Shown here: one piece after another, positions 7,312 through 16,293 of the stretch | Layout: each line of letters starts with the position of its first letter | Numbering within the stretch: the first letter of the stretch is position 1 | DNA from: Byssothecium circinans | Taxonomy: Eukaryota > Ascomycota > Dothideomycetes > Pleosporales > Massarinaceae | NCBI GenBank assembly: GCA_010015675.1 | Contig: ML977032.1 | Span: 106,418-122,710 of the forward strand | Length of the DNA stretch: 16,293 bases | Direction of reading: 5' to 3' | Program-made: the position numbers and the translations under genes | The notes under the pieces: generated by a model | Database searches by the model: none | Told to the model about the DNA's origin: nothing | What the model saw: only the letters and a program-made list of their open reading frames with translations

Positions 7312-9035
7312 TTAGGCAACGAAGAGAGTTCAGAAGATCAAACAGAAACACGTTTGTTGAATAATAGCATTTGATGGTTAAAGAGACGAATTGCTACCCC
7401 GCAGGGGAGCGATCTAGCTAGAGGATATATCTACTAGTTACTTGACCTCCCTTTAGCCCTACTAGGGCCTAAAGGGCCTATAGTTATAATATTATCCCCC
7501 TTTTTAAGTTTACTCGCCCTAAGTAACCCTAGCCTGCTACTATTAGCCTAAATAGGCGTAATTTAGTATAGAGATACTTTGCCTAATATCTCTTTAACTA
7601 AACCTTTACGCTACCTATAAAGGCATAGGTAAAAGTAAATGTAAGTAGTAAAGTAAAAGTAAAAGTTAAAGTAAAAGTAAATAGCTCTTAGTATACTTTA
7701 CTAGCATGCTAAGCCTAGCTTTAAAAATAATTAATAAATCTTTTATCCTTTTCTTTCTCTATAACCTATTTCTCTCTTTTTTATATAGCTTTTATATAAC
7801 TCTAACTTTTTACTTATACTCTTTTTAGTAAGTAATTATATTTCCTACTTATTTAGAGTATAATTTAGTAGGATTTAGTTTAAATAGGTATTAATAGTTA
7901 TAGTAGATACTTACTACTTAATCTTATAGCTATAAGACTTCTCTTACCCCTATATTAAAGTAGAAGATTATAAATACTATATAAAAATAATAATAAAGTA
8001 TAAGTACTATTCTAAACTATCTTACTACTACTATATTAGTAAGATAGTAGCTAAAGGTATTAATAAGAATACTATATACCTTAGTAATATAAAATAAAAT
8101 ACTTAGGATAACTTTATATATAAAGGTAAATAGTATAAGAAGTACTATACCTATATTAATAAGTATAGTTTTTACTTTACTATATATTTTTTATTTAGTA
8201 TAATTTAGCGTAAAGTAGACTAAACTAATATCTTTAGCTTCCTTTAAGTATAACTTAGCGCTATAAGAACCTTATAACCTAGATATATATTATTTTTACT
8301 CTTAATTAAGAGCTTCTAAATAAACGCTACATATATAACTATAAGTAGGCTATAAGGAACTATTAGTACTAGCTAAAGGAGTAGTAAAAGCATAATATAA
8401 CTTTTATTAGTAAAAATATAGTAGTATTTACTATTAAAATTAAAAAGCTACCTAAGGATCTAGGACCCTTTAATCTTACTAAAGCTCCTTAAAAAGTAAC
8501 TACTAAGTAGTATAAGGTAGCTAGGAAAGAGGGTTAAGATATTACTAAGTAGATCTATAGTAAGATAATAGTATAAGTCTCTTTTTAGACCTATTTAATA
8601 TAATTTAGCACTAGCTAACCTAATCTAGGATAAACTTAGTAGCTTAAAAAGTTTTATATATATATAATAGTACTACTACCTAGTAGGAGTTATATACTTA
8701 ATCTAGGGTTATATTATAAAAACATCTATATAATAGTAAAAGCATAGTTAAAAAAAGGAAGCATATAAAGAAGATTAATAATAACTCTAATAAAGATAAG
8801 CTAACTACTATAATTTATGCTTCTACCTTTAAGAAGAACTATATAAGTAGCTTACTAATCTAATTTAGCATAATTTACTACTAACTAATATAGGTTCCTA
8901 GTAAACCTTACTATATTATACTTACTAATCTTAAGATAGAAGTAGCTAAGTAAGAACTTCTTAATAAGGCTACTAAAAAGGTAGCTAAGTATAATCTCTA
9001 CTAAACTACCTCTAAGCTTAACTTTAATAATAAAT
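7312..9035. other. TA-saturated RIP-like island with no readable gene
   Basis: After about 130 bp of ordinary 3' flank (including CCCCGCAGGGG near 7400), composition changes at about 7440. The sequence becomes dominated by TA, TTA and CTA steps while CA and TG dinucleotides almost vanish, the expected result of heavy C-to-T change at CpA on both strands. No frame stays open for a useful length. Recurrent strings such as ATAATTTAG (near 7860, 8200, 8600 and 8860), a simple GTAAAA tract around 7639-7682 and a hairpin (8017-8026 with 8038-8047) are seen. The origin is presumably one or more transposon copies mutated past recognition. Confidence 0.8.
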
Positions 9036-9090
9036 CTTAACTAACGTATTCTACCATCGAACCGCCCACACTATCAAACTGCTTACGATT

Positions 9091-9511
9091 CCTTGGCAAC
9101 ACCAACTCTATCTTCAACGCGAAAATGCCTTAACAACAAAGGTCTGAATGACTGCAACACGAAGGCAGACTATAGCTTGCCCTTGACGCATATAATAGAG
9201 GCTAATTTGAAAGCTATCAAAGCGCTGCTGCAGCCTTTAACGTCAAGCCTCGTGTCCTTACTAAACGCGCTAGAGGAATACCTTTTCAACTAGAAACAGT
9301 ACTAAACTGTTCAAAACTGTCCTTAACTCAGCAGGAGACACTCATCTAATGCATCCTTAACCTTGATTTGCGAGGATTCGCGCCTATGTTGGGTGAAGTA
9401 TTAGATATGGCGAATAAACTATTGCGCGAGCAGGGTAGTAAGAACGTGGGCATTAACTAGGTAGCATAGTTTATAAACTATTTAGAACAGTTTATAAACT
9501 ATTTAGAACAG
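9091..9511 (+). pseudogene. Pogo/Fot1-type transposase, N-terminal fragment (least mutated copy)
   Basis: The frame through 9362-9457 reads LDLRGFAPMLGEVLDMANKL and then VGIN, which is the Tc5/CENP-B-type helix-turn-helix (HTH) region found before the DDE_1 nuclease in pogo/Fot1 transposases. Stops interrupt it: TAA at 9347-9349 where Gln is expected, TAG at 9458-9460 where Trp is expected, and TAG at 9467-9469. All fit single C-to-T or G-to-A changes. An upstream frame from 9093 (TTG) runs 66 codons and is probably the same gene in a shifted frame. No DDE part is present: the copy breaks off just after two 21-bp tandem units (9468-9488 and 9489-9509). Its base composition is far less TA-rich than the DNA on both sides. 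Confidence 0.78.
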
Positions 9512-9518
9512 TTAACGT

Positions 9519-10147
9519 TAGAGTAAATAAACTATCTAAATATATACTCTAGATTTCTATTACTTACTCCTTATTACCTAGCTAAACTATTATAGGCCTT
9601 ACTTACTTCTCTAAGCTAGTAACTACTTTTATAGAGCTAATAATACCTATCTAAAAGCTAGTCTTATTAAAGTTATATATATTATTATTATATATACTAT
9701 ACTTTACTTTAGTATCCTATATAAGCTTAAACTATATATTAACTACTTTAGGATTTTCTTATAGTACCCTCTAATAGTCCTTTAAATAGTTTTAAGCTAT
9801 TTATAATAGTTCTAAATAAGTTATAAACTATTCTACCTAGTTATAGCTAACTTTCTTTCTACTTTACTTACTTAGTAGTTTATTTACTATATCTAATACT
9901 TTATCTAAGATAGGCGCAAATCCTTACGTATTAAGGTTAAAGATATATTAGATAATTATCTCCTTTTTAGTTAAAGATAGTTTTAAACTATTTAGAACTA
10001 TTTATAGTTAAAAGGTAATTCTATTAGTATAGTTAGAGAAGCTCTAATAATAAATATTAAAAGCCTTAGTAGCGCGTTAGAAGCTTATAAATTAGCCTAA
10101 ATAGTAAGCTTAAAGGGTAAGTTTAATTCTACCTTTTTATTAAATAA
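9519..10147 (-). pseudogene. Pogo/Fot1-type transposase fragment, inverted copy
   Basis: This segment is the reverse complement of 10252-10880, position x pairing with 20399-x at every landmark checked (for example GGCC at 9595-9598 with 10801-10804, and GCGC at 9914-9917 with 10482-10485). So no indel separates the arms at those points. Read on the minus strand it covers the HTH region through the first catalytic strand of DDE_1. It is heavily TA-rich and full of stops, so it is dead. It abuts the forward copy ending near 9511 in tail-to-tail fashion. Transposase identity is inferred from its match to the forward arm. Confidence 0.75.
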
Positions 10148-10880
10148 TATAAAGCACTACTAAGACGGCTATACTACTAAGATAGCTACTTTTCCTTAGC
10201 AACACTAACACTATACTTATTATAAAATGCCTTAACAACTAAATATAATACTTATTTAATAAGAGGGTAGGATTAAGCTTGCCCTTTAAGCTTACTATTT
10301 AGGCTAATTTACAAGCCTCTAACGCGCTGTAGCAGCTTTTAACGTCCGCTATTAGAGCCTCTCTAACTGCCTTAATAGAATTACCTTTTACCTAATAATA
10401 GTACTAAACTGTTTAAAACTATCCTTAACTAAAGAGGATATACTTCTTAAATATATCCTTAACTTTAATTCGCGAGGATTTGCGCCTATATTAGGCGAAG
10501 TATTAGATATAGCAAATAAACTACTGCGTAATTAGGGTAGTAAGCTAGTAGGCCTTAACTAAGCAGAATAGTTTATAAACTATTTAGAATAGTTATAAAT
10601 AGTTTAGAACTATTTAAAGGACTATTAAAGGGCACTATAGGAAGATCCTAAGGTAGTTAGCGCGTAGTTTAAGCTTATAGAGGATACTAAAGCTAAGTAT
10701 AGTATATATAATAATAATATATATAACTTTAATAAGACTAGCTTTTAGATAGGTATTATTAGCTCTATAAAAGTAGTTACTAGCTTAGAGAAGCAAGAAA
10801 GGCCTATAATAGTTTAGCTAGGTAATAAGGAGTAGGTGACAGATATCTAGAGTATATATTTAAATAGTATATTTACCCTA
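9519..10880. repeat. Long inverted repeat, about 629-bp arms and 104-base spacer
   Basis: Arms 9519-10147 and 10252-10880 are complementary with the constant coordinate sum 20399. Many differences are C/T or G/A. Complementarity fades just outside 9519/10880 and inside 10147/10252. The spacer 10148-10251 belongs on its right half to the 5' part of the forward transposase copy. The structure could extrude as a large hairpin, and it comes from two opposed copies of the same transposon. Confidence 0.85.
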
Positions 10881-10937
10881 CTACTTATTATATATAAAGG
10901 ATACGTCTATATCTCTTTATAGTACTAGGAAGCTAAT
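10194..10937 (+). pseudogene. Pogo/Fot1-type transposase, forward copy cut by a Copia LTR
   Basis: It aligns with the fragment at 9091-9511 at an offset of 1102-1103 over about 420 bp and then continues further. In the same frame as the HTH region, 83 codons on, lies IYNFNKTSF (Asn codon at 10731-10733), the counterpart of the conserved NFDETGF that holds the first catalytic Asp of DDE_1; GAT has become AAT. Downstream the frame still suggests RP, NKE and YKG motifs of the family. Many TAA and TAG codons interrupt it, consistent with RIP. The coding sequence ends abruptly at 10937 where a Copia LTR begins, so the C-terminal half should lie beyond the retrotransposon, outside the window. Confidence 0.78.
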
Positions 10938-11094
10938 TGTTGGACAGTAGAGACCCAAGAGCATGCGATGAGAAAGTGATGAATTGTGTGTGGAGCAGTG
11001 TAGCTCAGGAGAGGCGACTATATAGGCAGGAGCCGACGCTAAGCCAGAACGGTACTGAACCGTCCGGAACAGTTAAGTACTGTTCAGTCCAACA
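10938..11094 (-). repeat. 157-bp 3' LTR of the Copia element
   Basis: The segment begins TGTTGGAC and ends GTCCAACA, the short terminal inverted repeat with TG...CA ends expected of Copia LTRs. Read on the minus strand it is preceded by a purine-rich tract and contains a TATATAG box and two GTTC/GAAC palindromic segments in its U3-like part (11040-11085). It is short for a Copia LTR. The partner 5' LTR is not in the window, so the boundary rests on the terminal repeat and the adjoining tract. Confidence 0.75.
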
Positions 11095-11103
11095 CACCCC
11101 CTC
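11095..11103 (-). other. Polypurine tract (plus-strand primer site)
   Basis: On the minus strand GAGGGGGTG lies immediately upstream of the LTR start TGTTGGAC, where LTR retrotransposons prime second-strand synthesis. Similar G-rich tracts at about 11149-11165 and 11485-11495 also exist but are not next to an LTR end. Confidence 0.7.
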
Positions 11104-12353
11104 AGTGGAGCAGGAAGCTGATGCGCTGGATGTACGCCCCTGTGTGGGCACCCCTACCCCCTCAACATGTACAGGATGAATGAGTAAAGAGAGAATAGAG
11201 CGGATATAGGTACAAGACGACCCCAGCAAACACACCAAACCCAGTAGGAAAAAGGTGTGAAGAAGGAGCCTCCGAAGCCGAGCAGGTTCTTGTGGAGCTG
11301 TAAGGCAAACGGATGAAGGAAATGGTTCAGCAATCACCTCAAACCCATAGACAGGGAAAAATGACAAGGTGTATCTGATCAAGAGTGGTACAGTGTGGTG
11401 TATACAGGTACTAAAGCGTGTGAGATAATTAAGTAGAGATCAAGACAGTATAGAACAGTTCTAGTACGGTTCTAATCCGTACGAGCTCCACCCCCTAAGC
11501 TTTGAAGCCGAAGGCGTGAAGCTCTGCTGGTTATGTAGTAAGCTTGCTCTTAGGTAGTTATTTGTTGGATTAGGATTTCTTACTATAGCGTACTAAACCG
11601 TTATACACGGTCAAGAACTGTTGGTGACACAGTGACCGTGTAGAATAGTAGGTGAACTTTAGAGAGTTCAGTAACAGAATAGAACTGTTGAGAACTGTTA
11701 GTAGTTCAAGAATAGTACAGAACCGTTTAGAGACGGTGATGAACAGTAGATTGCTTATGAAGATGAGATAATAATAGACCTTTTGAGAGATCGAATAGAG
11801 ATAGTACGTCTTGTGAGACAAGATGATTGATTAGGGCCTTTTGAGAGGCTGAGTATGTAAGAATCTAGGAATGCTAACTATGCGGGCAAACTACAGTCCA
11901 GTTCTATCGATGGGTGAGAACTAGGAATGCTAACTATACGGGCAAATAACAATCTAGTCTCCAGTAGGGTGAGAACTAGGAATGCTAACTGTGTAGGCAA
12001 ACTACAATCTAGTCTCTAATAGGGTGAGAGACTAGGAATACTAACTATGCGGGTAAACAACACTCTAGTTCTTGGTGCCTTGAATACAGGTTCACTGTTA
12101 GTCATGCTTTAGGTTCAGGTAGCTACTCCTTTGCTGAAACAAGTGTGAAAACTAATCCGTATTAGTAGTGGACCCATGTACTTAAGGAACATCTTCCTAG
12201 TAGTAAAGTATAATAGTGTATTTTAAAGGTCTTGTAGGTGCAGACTATAGCGTGTGCGTGCTTGACTATGGGTGCAAACTGTAGCGCTTGCGACTGTAGG
12301 GCTCACTGGAGCGTAAGTGATGACTCAGTAGGTAGAGTCATGATAGGTTCTCA
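11104..12353 (-). other. Non-coding 3' segment of the Copia element
   Basis: About 1.25 kb between the pol stop and the polypurine tract has no convincing reading frame. It holds clustered palindromic AAC-GTT/GAAC-GTTC motifs (11430-11480 and 11580-11730), a repeated CTTTTGAGAG string (near 11779 and 11839) and four tandem 55-56 bp units. Short open frames in it (for example 11005-11382 and 11570-11821 on the minus strand) match no family and are dismissed. It may be part of the element or a separate insertion between pol and LTR. Confidence 0.55.
11865..12080. repeat. Four tandem 55-56 bp repeats
   Basis: Units start at 11865, 11921, 11976 and 12032, each opening with CTAGGAATRCTAACTRTRYR, followed by GGGYAAA, a variable CTACARTCTAGT-like part and a GGGTGAGA junction. 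Copies differ mainly by C/T and G/A changes. The last copy is incomplete and ends near CTTGGTGCC. Confidence 0.9.
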
Positions 12354-15300
12354 CTATGGCGTGAGAGACGGCTTAGTAGAAGGTGCTAATGGAGATAGTC
12401 TAAGAATATGTGTTAGGACTATTAAGAGGTTAAGACCCTTTATCCAATCCTCATGCTTCTGACGAGTGAGCAGCTTAGTAAACCCATCAGCAGGTTGTGC
12501 TTTCATTTCCACATATACAGGATGGATTATGCCGTCTTGAGTAGCTTGACGGAGCCAGTGATGATGGATATCAACGTGGCGCAGGGTTATTTTGAGCTGT
12601 AGTGCCTCTTTTATAAGAAGGCTAATAGTTTGTTAGTTATCACACAGTAGGATTTAGTCGTGTTAGAACTATAGACTAAGGTCATGTAATAGGCGCCACC
12701 ACTATATTAGCCATGTGGCTCTAGTAGAGGCAGCGATGAGCTCGGCTTCAGTGGTGGACTTAGTAACACACCGTTGAAGAGTCAAGTTCTAGTCTATAGG
12801 TCCGCCAAAGAACATAAAGACCTAGCCTTGAGTAGAGCGGCGAGTCTCCTTATAGTTGGCGTATGAAGCGTCTGTGGCCAGGAAGAAATTAACTTCTTCC
12901 TAATCTTTGATATGGTTGATTGCGGTATCATTGTTGGCTGAGTAGTGAATGCTCAGGTCCTGTGTGTAGAATAAATAAGCTAGGCATTAGTAAGCCGCAG
13001 CTATGTGTTTATCTGATGGGTTGGTGAGGAACTTAGCTAGCTTTGAGTGAGCTTTAGAGACGTCTGGGCGCGTCGCACCTGCAGCATAGCCTATTAAACT
13101 AACTACCTGTGCGTAGCGTTCAGCGTTCGATGGATTCTTGGTGCCTGAGGATGGAATCAGGGCTTCTAATGGTAGCGGTGTAGGAGGACACCTGTTCCAT
13201 GGCTTAGGTGCGTGGTATTTGTGGTAGATGGTATTGATGTAGGCCTTTTATGAGAGCTAGAGATCGCCGTCCTCGCGGTTTTAGTAAACAGTAACACCGC
13301 AGAACGTCTGTTCAGTACAATCTTTAAGATTGGTAATTTCATATTAACTAGAGAGCTTCTGTTCAAACTCATTAAGGGCCTTAATATGACTAGGCTTCGC
13401 TATTATGATGATGTCGTCCACGTAGAAGAACACAACTATCTTATCGTTGGTCCACAGACAGTTAGCATCAAGGATAGGTCGAAAGCCAAGAGATTGAAGG
13501 GTGGCCGTGAAGTTATTGTACCAAAGAAGGGGAGAGGTTTTGAGACCGTATAAGGCTCTGAGCAGTTCCTAGATGTAGTTGCCATCTCTGAAGCCTTCTA
13601 GTTGAAACGTGTAGATAGGTCGTGGTAGAAGCGCATTGGTAAAAGCGTTGACCACATCATACTATTGAATTTCAAGGTTGAAGTAGGCTGCAATCGCCAT
13701 GAGGGCGCGGAATATGCGGATAGCCAATGTGATTGCTCGAGTGTCTTCAGCTGTTGTTTGTAGATCTCCTCGTACACAGATGCGTGCTTTGAACTTGATC
13801 AAATAATCCCCATCGAACTTGTATGTCCAAACCCACATCAGAGGGAGGATTTCAAGCTGAGTGGAATCGATCTCATCCATAGCAAGCTCTCTGTACGTGC
13901 CTTTCCGAGTAATAGTGTCAATCTCCGCTCTGCATGCAGCCATGAAGCCACTGCGGATTTCGGTTGGTAGGTTCTTGAGATCATTCCAAAACCTTGGTAC
14001 AGGTGGAAGCTGTGAGCGATGAAGTTAAGTCTTTAGTGTAAAAGCTGCAGATACAAAGGAGCTCTAGTAGGTAACCAGCGCGTTCGTAATGCGCGGTCGG
14101 GTTCAACGATCAAGTACGTTGGTGGGCTTGATGTGCTTATTAGTGGTGTACTTGCGCTTTCCCCGGTTTAGTAGCTTGATTGCGTTTGATGATGTAACTA
14201 GTGCGTTACTTAAGCGTCCGTGACGGTTTGACACTGTTTGGGATGGTGTCGGTTGCTCCTGTGGTTAGCCTGGAGTAGCCATTGATGTAGGAGTTAGATA
14301 TGGATTTAGAGAAGCATTGCAAGCGTTAGTAGCAAGCATAGCCTTAGTGGAATCGACTATAATAGTGTGCGTATTAGTAGCACTGCTGTTATGCTCTGGT
14401 TCGGCTTCATCCTCTGTGACTGAAGAAGCGTCACTGTCTGGTGGATCAAGAGGATCATTAAGTTCAATAGTGCGGATGATATCATTAAGCTTAAGGCCCC
14501 TAAGCATTTCCCCATCGTGTGAGCCGTAGAATAAGTGTTCGTCAAAGGTGACATCCCTAGTTCGGATAATCTTCCCTCTGTGGCCAAAGGATTGAGCTCC
14601 TGGTAGCTAAACATGATAGATGTTGCGGGAATTGATGCCAACAAAATAGCTGATGAGTGCTCGAGGAGTGAGCTTGTCTTTGCGGTTGATTTTCTTGCGT
14701 AGAGCGTATACGCGGCAACCGTACATGTGAAGATAGGCCAGTGACGGCTAACGGTTGTAAATGGTTTTGAATGGTGTTTTCCACCCAAGCGCTTTAGTTG
14801 GTGTGCGGTTAAGCAGATAGGCAGCGTATGGGTAGAACTCTCCTAAGAGATGTAGTGGAAGACCAGACGTTGTACGGAGTGACCGAGCTCGTTTAATGAG
14901 ATTGCGTCCTAAGCGTTCTGCGTGGCCTGATTGTGCTGGTGTATCCGGAGAGCGGAGTTAAAGCTGTATCCCTTCTAACTTGGTATAGGAAACTAGTGAG
15001 TCATCAAGGGCTTCAAATCCATAGCCTTTTTCACCGTCGAGATAGAGAAAGATGGGCGCGGTATTGAATTGACGTTTGATAAGTCAGTCGACTTCTTTGA
15101 AGGCTGCAAGCAAGCTCTCTTAGTTCTTTTTCTTGATAATAATGACGAAGTTGAACTTTAAGAATACGTCATAGGCATGGAAAGCATAACGTTCGCTGGT
15201 AAACGTGAGGCAGTTGAGCTTGATTATATCGATAGCAATCGACTTGAATGGTTTGGTTGGTGGTTGCTCGCGTTCAGAGCGACGTGATACTTGCTCAGTT

Positions 15301-16148
15301 GCTTTGTTAGCGCTGCATTGAGGGCAGTCTTTGGTCGCTGGTAGTGGGGTTGAAATGTAGATCCCTAATAAAGCAGCAGTAAGATGCTTAAGAGGCTCTA
15401 GTCCTGGGTGACCGAGTAGTATATGAGCTTTAAGTCCTATGAGCTGACGTGGCTTACGAGGAGCTTTGGATCAGTTCTATTAGTTGCGACGTTTTTGATG
15501 TTTACGTGTAGCCATGGCGTGGTAGTATGAGCCAGGCATAGATTATAGTTGTTAGTCAGAATGGTTCTAAACAGTACCTAACAGTTCAGAACTGTTAGTG
15601 GTACTAGACGGTTCTAAACAGTACTTGACCATCCCTAACAGTTCAGTAAACTCTTCCTTCCAGCTAATAAGAACATAGTAGCCGCTATTCTTAAAGACGT
15701 TGCACCACACTAGATTATCCTTATGGTTTAGCTGGTATAGGACTAGTCTTCCTGAGTTGAAGTAAACATTACCACCTGATAGGCGTGATAGAGCTACTAA
15801 TAAGGTCGCGTAATTTAGTACTAGGGCGACGTTAAGGAGAGTAAATTTCCGAGGACCCACTGGCGTTAAAAGGATGACGTGGCATTTACCGTAGGCTAGA
15901 ACAGGAGAGACGCTGTCTCCACTTCTAATGAACTCATCATAGGCTGGACGTTCCCATTCAAACTCTAATAGATTATTGCAGACGTATACATCAGAAGCAC
16001 AGTCTAGGGTCCACGAATGAAGCATTAAGAAAGGAGAATCCTTCTGTTTCTGAGTGTTAAAAGCGGTATAGCTAGTTATGACTAGCGCACGGTGCTTGGT
16101 TTCAGTGTCTGAGGCTTGATCACCTGCATCTAGCACACCTGCCAACAA
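12354..16148 (-). pseudogene. Copia pol polyprotein (protease-integrase-RT-RNase H), inactivated
   Basis: On the minus strand, retropepsin motif WTLDCAS lies at about 16013-15993. The integrase has LLGHP and KHL plus DCPQC of the HHCC finger (15420-15312), AIDII near 15235 and TPAQSGHAER near 14940-14915. The RVT_2 domain runs from WVWTYKFD and KARICVRGD (about 13840-13765) through LRALYGLKTSPLLWY to intact YVDD (13424-13413). RNase H has TDASYAN (Asp at 12872-12870), ETRRSTQG and TTEAELIAAS, and the C-terminal PADGFTKLL precedes a stop at 12356-12354. In-frame TAG codons occur at 14750-14748, 14609-14607, 13664-13662, 13571-13569, 12824-12822 and 12791-12789, most replacing Trp, with further breaks elsewhere. 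The integrase-RT linker is acidic and Ser/Thr-rich. The longest open piece (16148-15567) is the protease region, not an independent gene. Confidence 0.9.
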
Positions 16149-16293
16149 TCAAGCCGCTAACAAGCGCTTGATTGTTTGGCTTGAGCTTGGCTTGGTTCTA
16201 TCAATCCAAGCTAACGTGTAGTAATTTGCTAACAAGCCAAGCTAAGGAGGGAAGGCTTGATTGTTTGGCTTGTTAGGCTTGATAAAAAGTAGG
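16141..16293. repeat. CAAGCC/GGCTTG-rich inverted-repeat sequence at the window edge
   Basis: GCTTGATTGTTTGGCTTG at 16166-16183 recurs at 16255-16272. The complement of this motif starts the block (near 16141-16154), making a hairpin across 16141-16180, and GCTTGGCTTG (16185-16194) pairs with CAAGCCAAGC (16233-16242). Dense short direct and inverted copies like these are typical of terminal and subterminal regions of DNA transposons (hAT-like or MITE). The block replaces the expected Copia gag, so it is probably a later insertion. The family is not identified. Confidence 0.6.

Larger units (their letters stand above)
10938..16148 (-). mobile_element. Ty1/Copia LTR retrotransposon, degenerate, 5' end missing
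   Basis: Read on the minus strand the order is protease, integrase, reverse transcriptase, RNase H, a long non-coding 3' part, a polypurine tract and a 3' LTR ending at 10938. Integrase before reverse transcriptase defines Copia rather than Gypsy. The 3' LTR sits directly in a pogo-type transposase pseudogene; the five bases before it, CTAAT (10933-10937), are the expected target-site copy. Gag and the 5' LTR are not seen, because beyond about 16141 an unrelated inverted-repeat sequence begins. The element is inactive: pol carries several in-frame stops. Confidence 0.9.

Noticed and set aside
9093..9293. Independent 66-codon gene
   Set aside because: It starts with TTG, is repeated in decayed form 1.1 kb away and runs into transposase HTH sequence; it is a transposon remnant.
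11005..11382. 125-codon minus-strand frame over the LTR and 3' region
   Set aside because: It crosses the LTR and polypurine tract, has no recognisable domain and is best explained by chance in non-coding retroelement DNA.
11563..11570. TGTTGGAT as a second LTR start
   Set aside because: Only the first seven bases match the LTR end; the sequence that follows is unrelated to 10938-11094.
15567..16148. 193-codon stand-alone gene
   Set aside because: It holds a retropepsin-like motif and continues into integrase sequence in order, so it is the protease part of Copia pol.
1..16293. tRNA, rRNA or CRISPR array
   Set aside because: No cloverleaf-type or rRNA-like segment was recognised, and none of the repeats have the repeat-spacer form of a CRISPR array, which would be unexpected in a fungus.

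Overview
The window is filamentous-ascomycete (Pezizomycotina-type) DNA. Genes have 50-94 bp introns with GT...AG ends and CTAAC/CTGAC-like branch sites, GC-rich codon use and A-rich start contexts. They abut a TA-saturated, CA/TG-poor repeat island of the kind made by repeat-induced point mutation (RIP). The left 7.3 kb is genic; the right 9 kb is transposon debris.

Genic part. A short direct/inverted repeat lies at 1-228. Then come a single-exon FSH-type serine hydrolase (436-1125, +), a four-exon phytanoyl-CoA-dioxygenase-like Fe(II)/2-oxoglutarate enzyme with an apparent 1-nt frameshift (1374-2841, +), a UstYa-like (DUF3328) membrane protein in eight exons (2989-4399, -), a short-chain dehydrogenase/reductase (4645-5385, -) and a second UstYa-like protein in eight exons (5945-7311, +). 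The two UstYa-like genes are paralogues whose exons 2-7 have identical lengths (115, 88, 40, 85, 201 and 21 nt). Five genes of tailoring-enzyme type side by side look like one flank of a secondary-metabolite cluster. UstYa-like proteins carry out oxidative cyclisations and related oxidations in fungal RiPP and NRPS pathways. No core synthase, RiPP precursor, transporter or regulator is visible, so the product is unknown and a core gene, if any, lies outside the window.

Repeat part. From about 7440 to 9035 the sequence is almost pure TA-rich RIP-like DNA with no readable gene. It is followed by three broken copies of one pogo/Fot1-type (Tc5 HTH plus DDE_1) transposase gene: a mildly mutated copy (+, about 9091-9511), a reversed copy (-, 9519-10147) and a second forward copy (+, 10194-10937). 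The last two form a near-ungapped 629-bp-arm inverted repeat. The third copy is interrupted at 10937/10938 by a minus-strand Ty1/Copia retrotransposon: 157-bp 3' LTR (10938-11094), polypurine tract, long non-coding 3' segment with four 55-56 bp tandem repeats, then a dead pol (12354-16148) with recognisable protease, integrase, reverse transcriptase and RNase H. Many of its tryptophan codons have become TAG, as RIP predicts. At about 16141 the Copia sequence gives way to a CAAGCC/GGCTTG-rich inverted-repeat sequence that runs off the edge.
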